Source: Polytrichum commune
Lineage: Eukaryota; Streptophyta; Polytrichopsida; Polytrichales; Polytrichaceae
DNA length: 64,000 bases
Direction: 5' to 3'
NCBI GenBank assembly: GCA_950295325.1
Contig: OX485803.1
Location: 54,637,554 to 54,701,553 of the forward strand
Below, piece by piece: positions 23,540 through 34,924 of the stretch. Every line of letters starts with the position of its first letter. Within the stretch, counting starts at the first letter, position 1. A program made the translations under genes and the position numbers. Under the pieces are notes generated by a model. The model saw only the letters and a program-made list of their open reading frames with translations, had not been told where the DNA came from and made no database searches.

Positions 23540-24030
23540 CTCTAAAATGTTAGATCTTCTATACTTCACATTGGATTTTCTACTCCTCAAGAAAGGCCTT
23601 AAGACACTCAAATTATTCAAACAAGATATTTTCACCCCAAATGCCTTACACTCTCAAATATCTCAAGTTAGATCTTCTACACTTCGTGAGAGTTCTTAAG
23701 ATATTCAAATCACTCAAATGTCTTACACTCTCAAATCATTCAAATAAGATATTCTACACCTTAAGAGAGTTCTATAGACACTCAAATCATGCAAATAAGA
23801 TATCATTCAGCTCAAATACATTTAACTTAAAATAAACTTGTCAACACTCAAGCCTCTCAAGTCATATGCTATTGGAATCTAAACACCTTCAAAACTCTTA
23901 AGTAAACCCTTGAACGTTTAAAACATTCAAGTCAAATGCTTTGAAGTTGAAACACCTCCAAACCTCTCAACACTCAAGAAACTCAAATCACATGCTCTTG
24001 CATCAAACATACATTCAAGCAAAATAAAAA
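23540..24030. repeat. Degenerate repeat of ACTCAAAT / ATTCAAAT words
   Basis: CACTCAAATCATTCAAATAA-like strings recur at 40-75 bp intervals, mixed with GATATTCTACAC and TCTCAAGTC words. It lies just upstream (minus strand) of the first copia gag and may be its leader. No gene. Confidence 0.45.
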
Positions 24031-24224
24031 ATAAAAAATTCAATCAAATGATTTTATTAAGCAATTAAGAAAAAGTACCTAACTAGGTATACTTGGATCA
24101 TGTAAGCTTTCAATGAAATGATTTTATTACTTAGGAAATAATCCCTATAAATAGCACATCAATGGATGTGACTTCATAAGTCTTATTGGCTTATAAAGGG
24201 CCAGACTCCATCTACCTAACCTTT

Positions 24225-27200
24225 GATCCGTGTCAATAGACATGTACTTGTAGTACATGCATACTTAATTGTATATGTATATGTATATGTACATGTATTG
24301 TATTATATAGCCTATATGATACACTACATTTCTACACTCCCCCTGTAGTGTAGAATTTGGCTACTCATTACTCTCCTTGTGTACTTATAACTCCAAGTTT
24401 AAGTTTACATAACTCGTGTTTAGGTCAAGGTAAACTTTTGTAAGAAAATCCGCATATTGCTCTTCGATATTGTAATGTTTGATTTCCACTTCTCCACTAA
24501 GTATTTTTTTCTCATACGAAGTGATGTTGAATTTCCACATGCTTCGTTCTTGCATGGAACTTAGGATTTTGGGTTAAAGTGATACAACTTTGGTTGTCGC
24601 AAAATATGGTAGTTGGTTTAACTTGGTTAAATCCAATATCCTTACAAAGTTGTTGATGCCATAAAGCTTCTTTAGTTGCATTTGTTGAAGCCATGTATTC
24701 TGCCTCTATACTTGAAAGGACCACTGAGGCACCACGGGCCTTGGCTTGGTGGTTAGGGCTCATGGCCCCCAATGAGGAGGTTGTGGGTTCTATTCCCCAT
24801 GCCGGCGTGGTGCTCACCGCCTTAGTCCACCCAACTATGGTGGGGGGTCCTTGGACCTTGTTGTATGGGTACCTCAAAGCCCTTTGGGGGGATACCATGT
24901 CCGGTATCTTCAAGGCACTAGTGGCTAGCTAGGAACTAGTATAGTGTGTCACTATAGTGTCCATCCTCGAAAGGGGAGAGTAGTATTGTCCCAATGTCCC
25001 CTTGTCCAGTGGGCATCGGGTCATTGGCATTACGAACGGACACTTTATTCACGCCGGCCCCTTGCTAAAAAGGGACCGGAGTTTCTATCTATCTGAAAGG
25101 ACCACTGTTGGTTGTTTTTTTACTATGCCAACTTATGGCCCCTTGACCCAATAGAAAACAATACCTAGTTGTCGATTTACGACCGTCCACATCACCCGCC
25201 CAATCGGCGTCGCCATACCTGGACCACAATGTACTCCATGAGTAGCAATTCCATGTAGGTACCTCATAATTCGCTTGACGACACTCCAATGCTTGACACC
25301 TGGGACCTCTAAATAATGGCTTACGGTTCCAACCGCGAAGACGATATCCGGCCGGGTACAAATCATGGCGTATACTAAACATCCCACCACTCTTCGATAT
25401 GGAATTTATCTTTTTTGTGTTATGCCCGTTGAGATTGTTTGAGACCATATAAGCCTTTAGCTAATAAACATACGAGATATTCACTACCCTCAATAACATA
25501 CTCTTCTGGTTGGTCCATAAAGATAGTTTCTATCAAACTGCCATTAAGGAATGCTGTTATGACATCCATTTGGTGGATTTTTAAATTGACTATGGCCGCT
25601 ATAGCAAAAATGATGTGAAGGGTAATAATTTGGACTATGGGTGAAAAAATGTCATGGTATTGTACCCTTTAATTTGAGAATAACCTTTTGCTACAAGTCT
25701 AGCCTTATAGTGGTCGATTTCTCCATTGACTTTATATTTGATTTTAAAGCCCACTTAAAACCAAGGGTTTTACGGCTGGGAGGTAATTGAGTAAGGGTCC
25801 ATGACTTATTTCTTTATAGTAAAGTTTGATACTTGGCATCCATGGCCTTTTGCCATTCATGGGCATTAGGATCACTTAATGCATCTTTGATAGTTTGGGG
25901 TTCTGTACCTTGGGTGAAATGTAAGTCTTCGGTGAAGTCCAAAGAGTCGATCACTCTTTGAGATGGGCGCCGTTCACTTGTGGATCGTCATAATGATGAG
26001 ACTAATGTTTGAGGATCATTGTGTGGAACTTCTTCGGGATCAGAGAATTCCATTTTCGGAATTGTAATATTTTGAACTATGAGAATCAGAGTCTTGATTT
26101 ACAATGGGTGCTTGAGGAGGGGCAACCCCTATGTTAGGGGCATTTTATTTTAGTTCGCCACGTGGGGGGTTTTGGCCACCTTGCCTTATAGATTGGTCTT
26201 CATCCAATAATAAAGGTTGTAAATCAATGAATGTATTATTTCCCAGTGGTTGTGCTCCTTCTTGGTTTTGGGTGTCTTCATTAAATGCTACATTACAACT
26301 AATGATGACATATTTTGTGTTTAGGATATACAAACGACGTCCCTTAACATTCTCATTATATCCAATAAGAATGCACTCAAGGGTTTTTGAATCTAATTTC
26401 TTTCTCTTTTCCTTTGGGATATGAGAATATGCTTTATATCCAAAAACATGTAGATGGGCTACACATGGTTTTCTACCTGGCTATACTTCTTTAGGGGTTT
26501 TATTTTTAAGGGTGGAGTTAAATAATCTATTTTGTGGGTATATGGCAGTAGACACGGCTTCGGCCCATAATATATTGGGTAATTTAGCACTTGTTAACAT
26601 ATTACGCACACATTCCATTATGGTGCGATTTTTACGCTCTGCTACACCATTTTGTTTAGGGGTATAAGGAACAATTGTTTGGTGAACTATGCGTCTGTCT
26701 AAAAAAAGAAAATTTAAATGCTCCAAACAAAAAATAATGTTTGTAGCTCCACCATTGGTTTGTAAGACTTAAAAGCCTCTAAAACTTTCCCTTTAGTCAT
26801 TAAAAATGTGACCACACACTTTCATGAGAAATTATTTATAAATGCGGCAAAATATTTTGCACCCCTGTGTGTAAATGTTTGAATGGGACCACATATGTCG
26901 GAATGAACTGTTTCTAATAGTTTTGTAGCTCACGGCCCTCCCCATTTAGGAAATATCTTACGACTTTGTTTTCCTTCTAACAACTAGTACACAAAGGAAT
27001 TTAAAAAATTAGGGATTTTGTTTGAAGCCTGTGTACTAATCCGTCTTTGTACATTATTTTTAGCTTGTGTAAACTAGGATAACCCATCCTTCAGTGCCAT
27101 ATCTCTACATTGGTAGAATTTAAGTCGCCTGCGACATGAGACAAGCTATGATTGTGGGTATGGGAGGTCCCTAGTTCATATGGGTTACCTACCCTTCTTC

Positions 27201-28401
27201 CCAAGGTAATTAATGTTTTACCCTCTTGGTCCTTTATAAGGCACGAGTCCGTTGTGGACTCTACTCGGTAGCCCGCACCCGTAACTTTACTAATAGAAAC
27301 TAAACTCTTTTTCAAAGCCGGTATATGTAGGGCATTCTCAATTGTCTTAGCTTCTCCACTATCTAGTGTAATCATGATACTCCCTTGTCCTTCAACATCA
27401 TGACTCGAGTTGTTCCCAAATAAACTTCATCCTTTGCCAAGTTCTTGGTGTAGGACACAAAGCGCTCAAAGTGTGGTGACATGTGTTGTGTTGCTCCATA
27501 ATCGAGGTACCACTTGTCACTCGATGTGTCTTCAACCGCCAAGGGCACGGTAAATAATTTAGTGTTTATATACAATTGGCTTGGTGACCGGATTTTGTTT
27601 TACTCTTGAAGGCAAATCCTACAATCTTTGATGTGGTGGTTGGCCTTGCCACAACGAAAAGATTTTTCCTTCTTTTTTAAATAAAGATTTTTGTTAGTAG
27701 TATCAAATTTCCTCTTCATAAATTTCAAATTCCCTTAAATGGGTTTTTGTTAGAGTATAAGGCTTGAGGTTTGTCCTCAATATCTCTCCCTTTGGATTTT
27801 CTCCTTATCTCCTCTTGTAACAAGAGACTCGTAACACCTTCTAGTGTTAAATTGGGTTGACCACTTATGGAAACTACTAATCCTTCATAGGATTCGGGCA
27901 AAGAGCCCAAAAGTACAATGACATTATCATTATCACTCATATTGGTTCCCATACTTGCTAAATTATCAATTAGAGTATGGAATGTGTTTTATGATTTGCT
28001 ATTGTATCTTCCTCCGACATTTTTAATGTACAATTGATAATTGTAGTACATTTTTTGTTTGAGCATGAGAAGTTCATATATGTATCCCAAACTTCTTTTG
28101 ATGTTTTACATTTATTAACATGTGAAAGTTGAGCATCTTTCAAAGCAAGTAATATGTTTGCTCTCACCTTGCTATCTTTCTTATCCCATGTCGGTTGACT
28201 TGTTGGAGTCATTGGCCGTACTTCCAAGCCGTATGCATGTCCGAACAAATCTTTGTCCAACAACATCATCTCCATCCACTTTGATCCTCAAAGGGTTGAT
28301 CCGTGTCAACAGACACGTACTTGTATTATCTACATGTATATTTGATTGTATTTGTATACATATTGTATTATGTAGCCTAAATGATACGCTACATTTCTAC
28401 A
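24225..28401 (-). mobile_element. Ty1/copia LTR retrotransposon fossil 2, short LTRs
   Basis: It reads right to left. The 5' LTR is at about 28290-28401 and the 3' LTR at about 24225-24336; each is only about 110 bp, starts TGTAGAAATGTAG and shares GTCTATTGACACGGATC-type ends. A purine-rich tract (complement of 24337-24346) borders the 3' LTR. Internal parts: gag (27725-28275, DKDLFGHAYGLEV), a CCHC knuckle near 27610-27650, protease (27372-27575, WYLDYGATQHMSPHFERF), integrase (26481-26726, YTPKQNGVAERKNRTIMEC), reverse transcriptase (about 25450-26130) and RNase H (24512-25448). A SINE is inserted at 24727-25094. About ten or more breaks; the leader and the front of gag are missing. Moderately old. 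Confidence 0.85.
24727..25094 (+). mobile_element. tRNA-derived SINE, 368 bp, inside copia relic 2
   Basis: It has an A-box-like TGGCTTGGTGG at 24742-24752 and a B-box-like GGTTCTATTCC at 24786-24796, one mismatch each to the Pol III consensus and 33 bp apart as in tRNA genes. It is flanked by a perfect 13-bp target duplication GAAAGGACCACTG (24714-24726 and 25095-25107). The tail is TATCTATCT rather than poly-A. Body about 300 bp beyond the tRNA-like head, no coding capacity. The perfect duplication points to a fairly recent insertion into an older copia. Confidence 0.85.
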
Positions 28402-28413
28402 TCAACTACAATG

Positions 28414-28624
28414 ATTATCCCAATTAGTGTTGTGTTACTATTCGGAGTTATGTAGTGCACTAAGGTTGGTCTTAGAAGTTCAATTTTCACTAACAAAAGT
28501 TCAATAAGTTGTTTGGACATTATAGAACATAAATGACTTTGCTTGGTAAAATACCACATTCTCATTAAATAGTTGTTATAGCAGTGCGTAACTCCAAATA
28601 GTAACACGCACTAATTGGGATAAT
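28414..28624. mobile_element. 211-bp MITE with about 50-bp terminal inverted repeats
   Basis: Both termini read inward ATTATCCCAATTAGTG; the inverted repeats continue through GTGTTACTATT and GGAGTTA with a few mismatches. It is flanked by a perfect 5-bp duplication CAATG (28409-28413 and 28625-28629). It lies only 7 bp outside the 5' LTR of copia relic 2. No coding capacity; superfamily uncertain. Confidence 0.75.
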
Positions 28625-28629
28625 CAATG

Positions 28630-29046
28630 TAATTATGTCAGGAATGTTCCTATCCAAAATGTAGTTATTTCACGCTTAGATTGTTCATCCTTTCTTGAAG
28701 TTTGTGGTTCCATCGCATGCACCCTAGAGAATCCACCCTCTTCTATGTTTCAAGTGTCGGTGCCCTTGTATTAAAATCTTGTCATAACATTATTTATTTG
28801 AGTGACCACGTTGGATGGGGTTGGAAATATATCATTTAAGGTGCTAGAATTATATCTTATGATTGCTTGTCTAAGCATGTTCAACCAATTAAAATGTGAG
28901 GTATTCGGGTGAAGCACCATCATTGAATATGATTAGAGTAGAACAACTAATAGCAGTTGAATAATTTTATGTTTCATATTTCTAGATTAAAGAAGAAAAA
29001 AGAAAAAGAAAAACACAAGTAAATAAAGATTATATAAAGAAATGTG
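28630..29046. other. Intergenic stretch upstream of the P450
   Basis: No gene or clear repeat seen. The final part should contain the distal promoter of the P450. Confidence 0.4.
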
Positions 29047-29054
29047 TATATAAA
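29047..29054 (+). promoter_or_regulatory. Candidate TATA box of the P450 gene
   Basis: TATATAAA followed by GGCGC. It is about 860 bp before the ATG, so if used the leader would contain the insert and tandem repeats at 29117-29795, or the promoter has been displaced by them. A nearer promoter cannot be excluded. Confidence 0.35.
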
Positions 29055-29116
29055 GGCGCATGTAAAGCTGAAGTTGTTCAAGCCCGTACTCCACACACCA
29101 GAAAAAACAACAGGTG

Positions 29117-29518
29117 TGCTATGTCTGGGAAGAGCCAGCGGTTAGTTGCAGATGAACCAGTCCAGTTCGAGAAATAACCGATTGAAGTTGAAGACTTCAG
29201 GTTGCAGATGAACCAGTTCAGTTCGAGAAATAACCGATTGAAGTTGAAGACTTCAGGTTGCAGATGAACCAGTTCAGTTCGAGAAATAACCGATTGAAGT
29301 TGAAGACTTCAGGTTGCAGATGAACCAGTTCAGTTCGAGAAATAACCGATTGAAGTTCAAAGACTTCAGGAAATTTACCGATCATTTCAGAGGAATCTAT
29401 AGAATATACCTCAAATGAATAAATCAAAACCGGAAGATGTCAACATGTAAGCGGTTGGAGTTAGAATCACTAGGATCTTGACCGACTCTGCCCAAAAACT
29501 TCTTGGGAGGAACCTGTT
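29117..29518. mobile_element. Short unclassified element, copy 1, with internal 56-bp array
   Basis: It starts TGCTATGTCTGGGAAGAG and ends GGGAGGAACCTGTT, flanked by the 7-bp duplication ACAGGTG (29110-29116 and 29519-29525). The same sequence without the tandem array occurs at 36352-36578 with its own 7-bp duplication, which fixes the element ends. It interrupts the first unit of the promoter tandem repeat of the P450. Confidence 0.7.
29145..29372 (+). repeat. Four tandem copies of a 56-bp unit
   Basis: Units start GTTGCAGATGAACCAGT and contain AATAACCGATTGAAGTTG; the copies are almost identical, the last being slightly altered. The paralogue at 36380-36440 has a single unit, so the array expanded within this copy. 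Confidence 0.85.
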
Positions 29519-29795
29519 ACAGGTGGCTTCATGCGGAGGATATTAAGTAGCACCTGAAATCTAAGCAACAAAAACCACCAAGCTAGCTGCCTCCCCGTAC
29601 TCCACCCGCCAGAAAATTCAACAGGTGGCGTCATGCGGAGGATATTAAGTAGTAGCACCTGAAATCTAAGCAACAAAAACCACCAAGCTAGCTGCCTCCC
29701 CGTACTCCACCCGCCAGAAAATTCAACAGGTGGCGTCATGCGGTGGATATTAAGTAGCACCTGAATTATAAGCAACGAAAACCACCAAGCTAGCT
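29519..29795 (+). repeat. Tandem repeat of about 103 bp in the P450 5' region, nearly three copies
   Basis: Units begin ACAGGTGGC at 29519, 29621 and 29726 and contain GGATATTAAGTAGCACCTGA and CCACCAAGCTAGCTGCCTC. The truncated last part of a fourth unit (CCCGTACTCCAC to ACAGGTG) lies at about 29086-29116, left of the inserted short element. Copies are about 95 percent alike. The minus-strand ORF of 101 codons across it is a repeat artefact. Confidence 0.85.
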
Positions 29796-29834
29796 GCCTC
29801 TCGCTCGCTCGCTCGATCGATCGATCGATCGATG
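29796..29834 (+). repeat. CTCG / ATCG microsatellite
   Basis: About four CTCG units then about six ATCG units, 80 bp before the P450 start codon. Probably variable in length. Confidence 0.85.
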
Positions 29835-29911
29835 TTACTAACTTCCAAGCTTGCTCAGAAACGTCGTCACAATTAAGAGTGGTACTCTACCACACTCCTC
29901 ACACAATCACC

Positions 29912-32900
29912 ATGTCGAGTGCGCAAGCGGATGATGATCAGTTGCGGAGGCAATTCCATGGTCGCTGGCAGGATTGGAAGCAGCTTATAGTGGAGGTGCC
30001 GTTGCCGGCGCTACTTCTGCTGCTGATCATACTGTGGTGGTATGTGACTCAATATCAGGCTCCCAAGAAGCCTCCTGGGCCTTGGTCATGGCCCATTTTG
30101 GGAAACTTGCCGACTCTCAGTTGGAGCAAGAAGCTACCGCACCAGACCTTGCGAGATTTGGCAGCCAAGCACGGTGGCTTCATGTATCTCCGCTTGGGTA
30201 TGCAAGTCGTTACTACTGTGTATATATATCACCACAACCTATGACCATATATGTGTAGAGTGTGAGGGTGGCAACTCCGCTTTTTATGTGGCTAGGTGTT
30301 TTGAATCACTTCAAATGCTTCTGATGAATAGGTGAGTTGTTGTGAGTTGTTATCTCACGAAACTTGAGGAGGAACATGCTTGGCCGAAAGAGGGTATTGA
30401 GAGGAATCCATTGGTGCCATTTCGTGGCTGAATCATGAAAGGTTTATACTTTCATATGTCGATGATGTTCTTAAAATAAGTTGCAGGCAATCTTTTCTGA
30501 AGCAGGGGTCACCATCCAGATATCTATTTAAAATTATAATTTTGAAAGGAGTGACTGATGAGCCATCATTTATATCTTTGTATGGCATGTGGGTCTTACA
30601 TACGTGGTCACTCTTCTTAATCGGGCAAATCTTCTCAATGGTGCTTGGTCTTAATTCAAATTTCCGAGCCTTGTGTCCAATTAAGAAGAGCTCTTAAATG
30701 TTGGCTCGTAATTTACAGCAGGCACCTAAAAAAGACATGTGTTGCGATGACATCGGACTAGTATGTGTTGGGAATATAAACCCACGGAATATAAACCCCA
30801 TTCTAGGTAAATTGTGACACAACTGCCCATAGGGCCTCTGTGATCACTTAAGGAGAAAAACATTTATTCTTGTTCACCTCCCATAACATTTGCCCCAACT
30901 CCGATGATTTTGAAACTTCTGAAAGCATAGTCTTCACAAATCACAATTGGTGATTGGATGAGGCAATTCCAATCCTACCCCACCCCATGGTCAAAATTGT
31001 CTGAGTTGGAACTTGGAAGTGTCCAGAGTAATAGCGATTGTGATGGATGAGAATTCTGGGTTGTAGGATTCATTGCGGCCATTATGCAGCGAGGGACGTT
31101 ACTGTGAATAGAAGTTATAGTCCAATGCGGGCAAAGAGGCTAATCATCCATGCTTCCAGGGTTTACGTCTATCTGGTGACGAGCCTCTTATTCCATGCTT
31201 ACACCACCGTTTCTTTTGTAATTATTATTATTATTTTATTTTGCTTTCTAGCTCATTGTGTTGTTAATTGTAGTGACGTGATTACTATGGATGAATACTA
31301 CTTGTGGGTTGTAGGGTCCATGCCCTGCATTGTGGTCTCAACTGCCGCAGCAGCAAGGGAGCTGTTCCGGACCAACGATGCAATCTTCTGCGGTCGGCCT
31401 AAGAAGTTGATATGGACAATTTTGGGAGGAGGCAGCACCGAGTACAAGAGCGTGGGATCTGCAGCACCGGATGGTCCTTATTGGCCGCAGCTGCGCAAGT
31501 TGTGTAGAACTGAGCTATTTTCCCATAAACGCCATGCGTCCTACGAGACAGCCCGGACAGAGGAGATTCACCACATGATGAAGTTGCTCCTAAAAAAATC
31601 TTGCAACGGAGACACTGCTATAAATCTCAAGGTCTGGCTATTTGGTGTGAGTGCTAACAACATAACCCGCATGCTTGTCAACAAGAGGTTTGTTCACTCG
31701 ATTCCTCTTAAATTTGGCAAATCTGTCAGAGGCCCTCCTTTACTCTAGAGAGGTTGCAAGCTCGAAGATTAAGAGCTCTCCGAACTAGGTAATGGATGTG
31801 AGGAGCATGTCATGGCTTGTAGTAGATGTCCAACCTAACAATTTGTGGAAAGCGGGTGAGGTATGTGTTGGATGTCAACTACAGCCAATGGTGTTGCGAC
31901 ACATGACCATTAGCGGACATAGCAGTGAGGCGATAACATGGTCATCAAGCATTGGATCATCAAGTAATTTGCCTTGTATCCAATGACGAACTCATTCCCC
32001 CTTGAACATGGTTACACTTGCTCAAACCATTGAGAACTTGAAGTTTTGTCAAGCACACCACTGCTGAGCTCAAGATGAACGCTTGTCAAATCCAAGTATC
32101 AAAGTCCCGGAAATTGCAAGTTCAAGCTCTCAATACGAGCCCCAGTGATAAAGAGGCCTAATGCACCTGGCTATTTTTTCCCCTACTGGCTGCAATGATC
32201 CAGGTGTACTTGCCATCCTTGTGTATATAATTATTTCTTAGACTTCTTGTTGAGAACTACCGGCAATGCATCAATTTACTTCGGTCTTGACAACTGGGTG
32301 TTTTGCACAGGTACTTTGGTGATGGAGTAGAGTATGAGGGAAAACAGAAAAACTTCCAAGCAGCAGCTCATCGTCTCTTTACTGGGTTTGCTGCATTCGT
32401 CATCAGTGACTATGTGCCATGGTTGAGCTTTGTCACGAAGCTGCAAGGTTGGCAATCGGAGTTCGAGGACATTCGCCAATTTGAGTTTTCATTTCTCAGT
32501 GAGATGTGCGAGTTCGAGAAGCACAGAGAGCAAGCTAAAGTCAGGCTTGAGAAAAATGACGAGGATTATGTACCTGACTTTGTTGATTTATTGTCGACAA
32601 TCCCCCTAGAAGATGGAAAGACTCTTCCAGACAATGAAATTCTATGGAATCTAATGGTAAGGATCTGGCCCAACTCTTCTCTCTGCAATCAGCTTTAGTT
32701 TGTTTTTTTAGTCTTGTAAATGTAGTTGCAACAGGGCTGGCAACTTATGCAATTTTATTACTGCTAATGCTTCTGAGGACATTTTGAGGAACATGCTGTG
32801 TGTGTAGAAGAGAAATCCAATCCAATGATATCTCATTTGTTCAGAGTAGTAGAATTTGTAGGACAATGGATCGTAGGAAATTCCATTAAACAGATATGTG

Positions 32901-34321
32901 CATTCTGGGACTCAGATATTTTCAACCATAATGGATAATCATAAGCCATTCTGGATGGAATAAGAAGAGATAACCACTACATATGTTAACAATAAGAAGT
33001 CATATATTTATGAAATTGTTGAAAACAACAATCACAAGACAATTACGATTTGCACACCTCTACTTATTGTTTAGGGGTCGCCACCCTCAAGGGTATACTA
33101 AGTTTTTCCTATTAGTGGTGGAAAACTAATGTGGAAAATTCTAATGCGAGCTAGTCTAATTGCCTAGACATGGTGGAATTAATGTGGGCCCTCAATCATC
33201 CTGTAGACTTCGGACGGCCTTCCAACCAACATTGAACCTATGATCACATAATTGAATGAGATGGCTTTGTTTTAGGATGATATTCTAGGACGTCCAATGA
33301 TCTCTCATTCATCAACACTCTCTTATTTGAGAATCTATCCTTGGACGTTTTAGATCTATATTCCAAATTGAAGCCTCCCGTTCGTTTACGTGATCATAGG
33401 TTTAGTGTTGTCGTTAGGTTGAGCTACCTCAAAGACAAAAGTAGAATAAAGAAGAATATTCACACGAGACATCAATTTAGAGCACTTAAGGTGGCACACA
33501 CTAATTTTAAACTTGGAAAAAATTGGCGTGAGTTGGAAATTTATGTGGGACCTATAGAATCAATGTGGCCCACACTAGTAAGACAACTTAGTGTAGTTGC
33601 TAAACCACTTCCTCTAACCACTCCCATTTGTTGATCAGTTCAAGAAACTTATTTCCATGAATCTATTGGGCTTATTATCTAGGACCTAATGAACGGAGGA
33701 ACCGAATCCAACTCCACGACAATTGAGTGGGGGATGCGACAACTCATGTTGCACCGTGACATCTTGAAACGAGCCCAAGACGAGCTCGACCTCGTGGTGG
33801 GAACCGACCGTGTTGTGCAAGAATCCGACATCCCGAACCTCCCATACTTGCAAGCAATTGTGAAAGAAACCTTCCGACTCCACTCGGCATTAGGTCTTCC
33901 CCGGCAATCCATCCGTGCATCAAACGACGTCCTTGGGTACAAACTTCCGGCCCACACCCACCTCATTTTGAACCTCTATTCCATTCATCGGGACCCAAAC
34001 GTTTACGAGGATCCCGACACGTTCAACCCGGACCGGTTTCTGGGAAACTGTCATCCGGACGTGAACCAGACGTCGGGGTCCGATTCGTATGAGCTCATTC
34101 CGTTCAGTGCCGGCCGGCGCATGTGCCCAGCGGTCACGCTTGGCAACTTGTTGGTGTTGTTGCTTATGGCACACCTTCTACACAGCTTCGACTGGGAAAT
34201 ACCTGAGGGATGTGATCCTTCCCGTGCAGAATGGTGGGAGGAGAGCTTTGGACTCACCGTGTGCCCTAAAATTCCTCTTTCCTTAGTCGCCCGACCGAGG
34301 AAACCAGCTTTTCTTTATTGA
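29912..34321 (+). CDS. Cytochrome P450, A-type (CYP71 clan, CYP82/CYP750-like), four exons
   Basis: Exons 29912-30197, 31315-31687, 32311-32656 and 33683-34321; all introns are GT-AG and the phases add up to 547 aa with TGA at 34319-34321. The start ATG precedes a hydrophobic anchor (about residues 26-45, LPALLLLLIILWW), then the Pro-rich hinge KKPPGPWSWPILGNL. Exon 2 has YKSVGSAAPDGPYWPQLRKLC. Exon 4 has the I-helix oxygen-binding motif GGTESNSTT, the K-helix ExxR (KETFRLH), FNPDRFLG and the haem loop PFSAGRRMCPAVTLG with its ligand Cys. The usual Gly two residues after that Cys is Ala here. All landmarks of an ER-anchored haem monooxygenase that takes electrons from P450 reductase are present. 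Closest in style to CYP82 and the gymnosperm CYP750 group; the substrate is unknown. No disabling change seen. Confidence 0.9.
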
Positions 34322-34486
34322 CACAAATTACATATTTGTGATCTTTGATCATAGCAGTTTTAAGTGGTATATTGAGTTCTCAACCTAGATGAGCATCTTG
34401 GTGAGTACAGTACACTGGATGGCAAGCTTTTTGGCAAGTTCTTTAAGGTTGAATCATGGTAGATGGATGAAGTCTTTGTCCGAAGG

Positions 34487-34924
34487 AGGTACTTTAAGAC
34501 AAGTTTCTCTTGCAGTAGCTACATGAATACCAAAGATAGCTTGTAATAATTTACCTTCTGGAGCACGTAAGGATTCTTCTGCTTCTTGAGGTGTTAATTT
34601 TCCTACTAAAACATCTCCTGCTTCTACCCAAGATCGTATTAATACAAGTCCACTTTTGTCTAAATGGCGCAATACATTGTTTTCTAAATGGGGTATTTCT
34701 TTAGTAAATTTTTCGGGACCTTGGCTTGTTGTACGAGCCTCAATTTCATATCTTTCAATATGAATAGAGGTATAAATATCTTCATATATTAAACGCTCAC
34801 TGATAAGTATTGCATCTTCAAAATTATATCCTTCCAATGGCATATATATGCTACTAATTTTTTTTTCTTCTAAAGCTAATTCTCCTTTAAACGTAGCTGC
34901 ACCATCTGCTAAAATTTGTCCTAT
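34487..34924 (-). pseudogene. rpoB: Nuclear copy of plastid rpoB (fragment)
   Basis: The minus-strand frame contains [73 protein letters not shown] and [13 protein letters not shown], a central piece of the beta subunit of the plastid-encoded RNA polymerase. Only about 145 of over 1000 residues are present, the matching segment ends abruptly on both sides, and it lies 165 bp after the P450 stop codon in nuclear repeat-rich DNA. So it is a plastid-to-nucleus transfer (NUPT). It has many replacements against the residues I remember for seed-plant rpoB yet no stop codon. Non-functional in isolation. Confidence 0.85.

Noticed and set aside
24742-24796. A tRNA gene
   Set aside because: A and B boxes are present, but there is no cloverleaf I can draw and the segment is the head of a 368-bp unit with target duplications, so it is a SINE.
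29470-29775. 101-aa minus-strand ORF before the P450
   Set aside because: It repeats the same peptide because it runs through the 103-bp tandem repeat; no family.
31047-31748. 233-codon plus-strand frame as a separate gene
   Set aside because: Its last two thirds are P450 exon 2; the first third is intron 1 and the end reads into intron 2. Splice sites and reading phase fit the P450.
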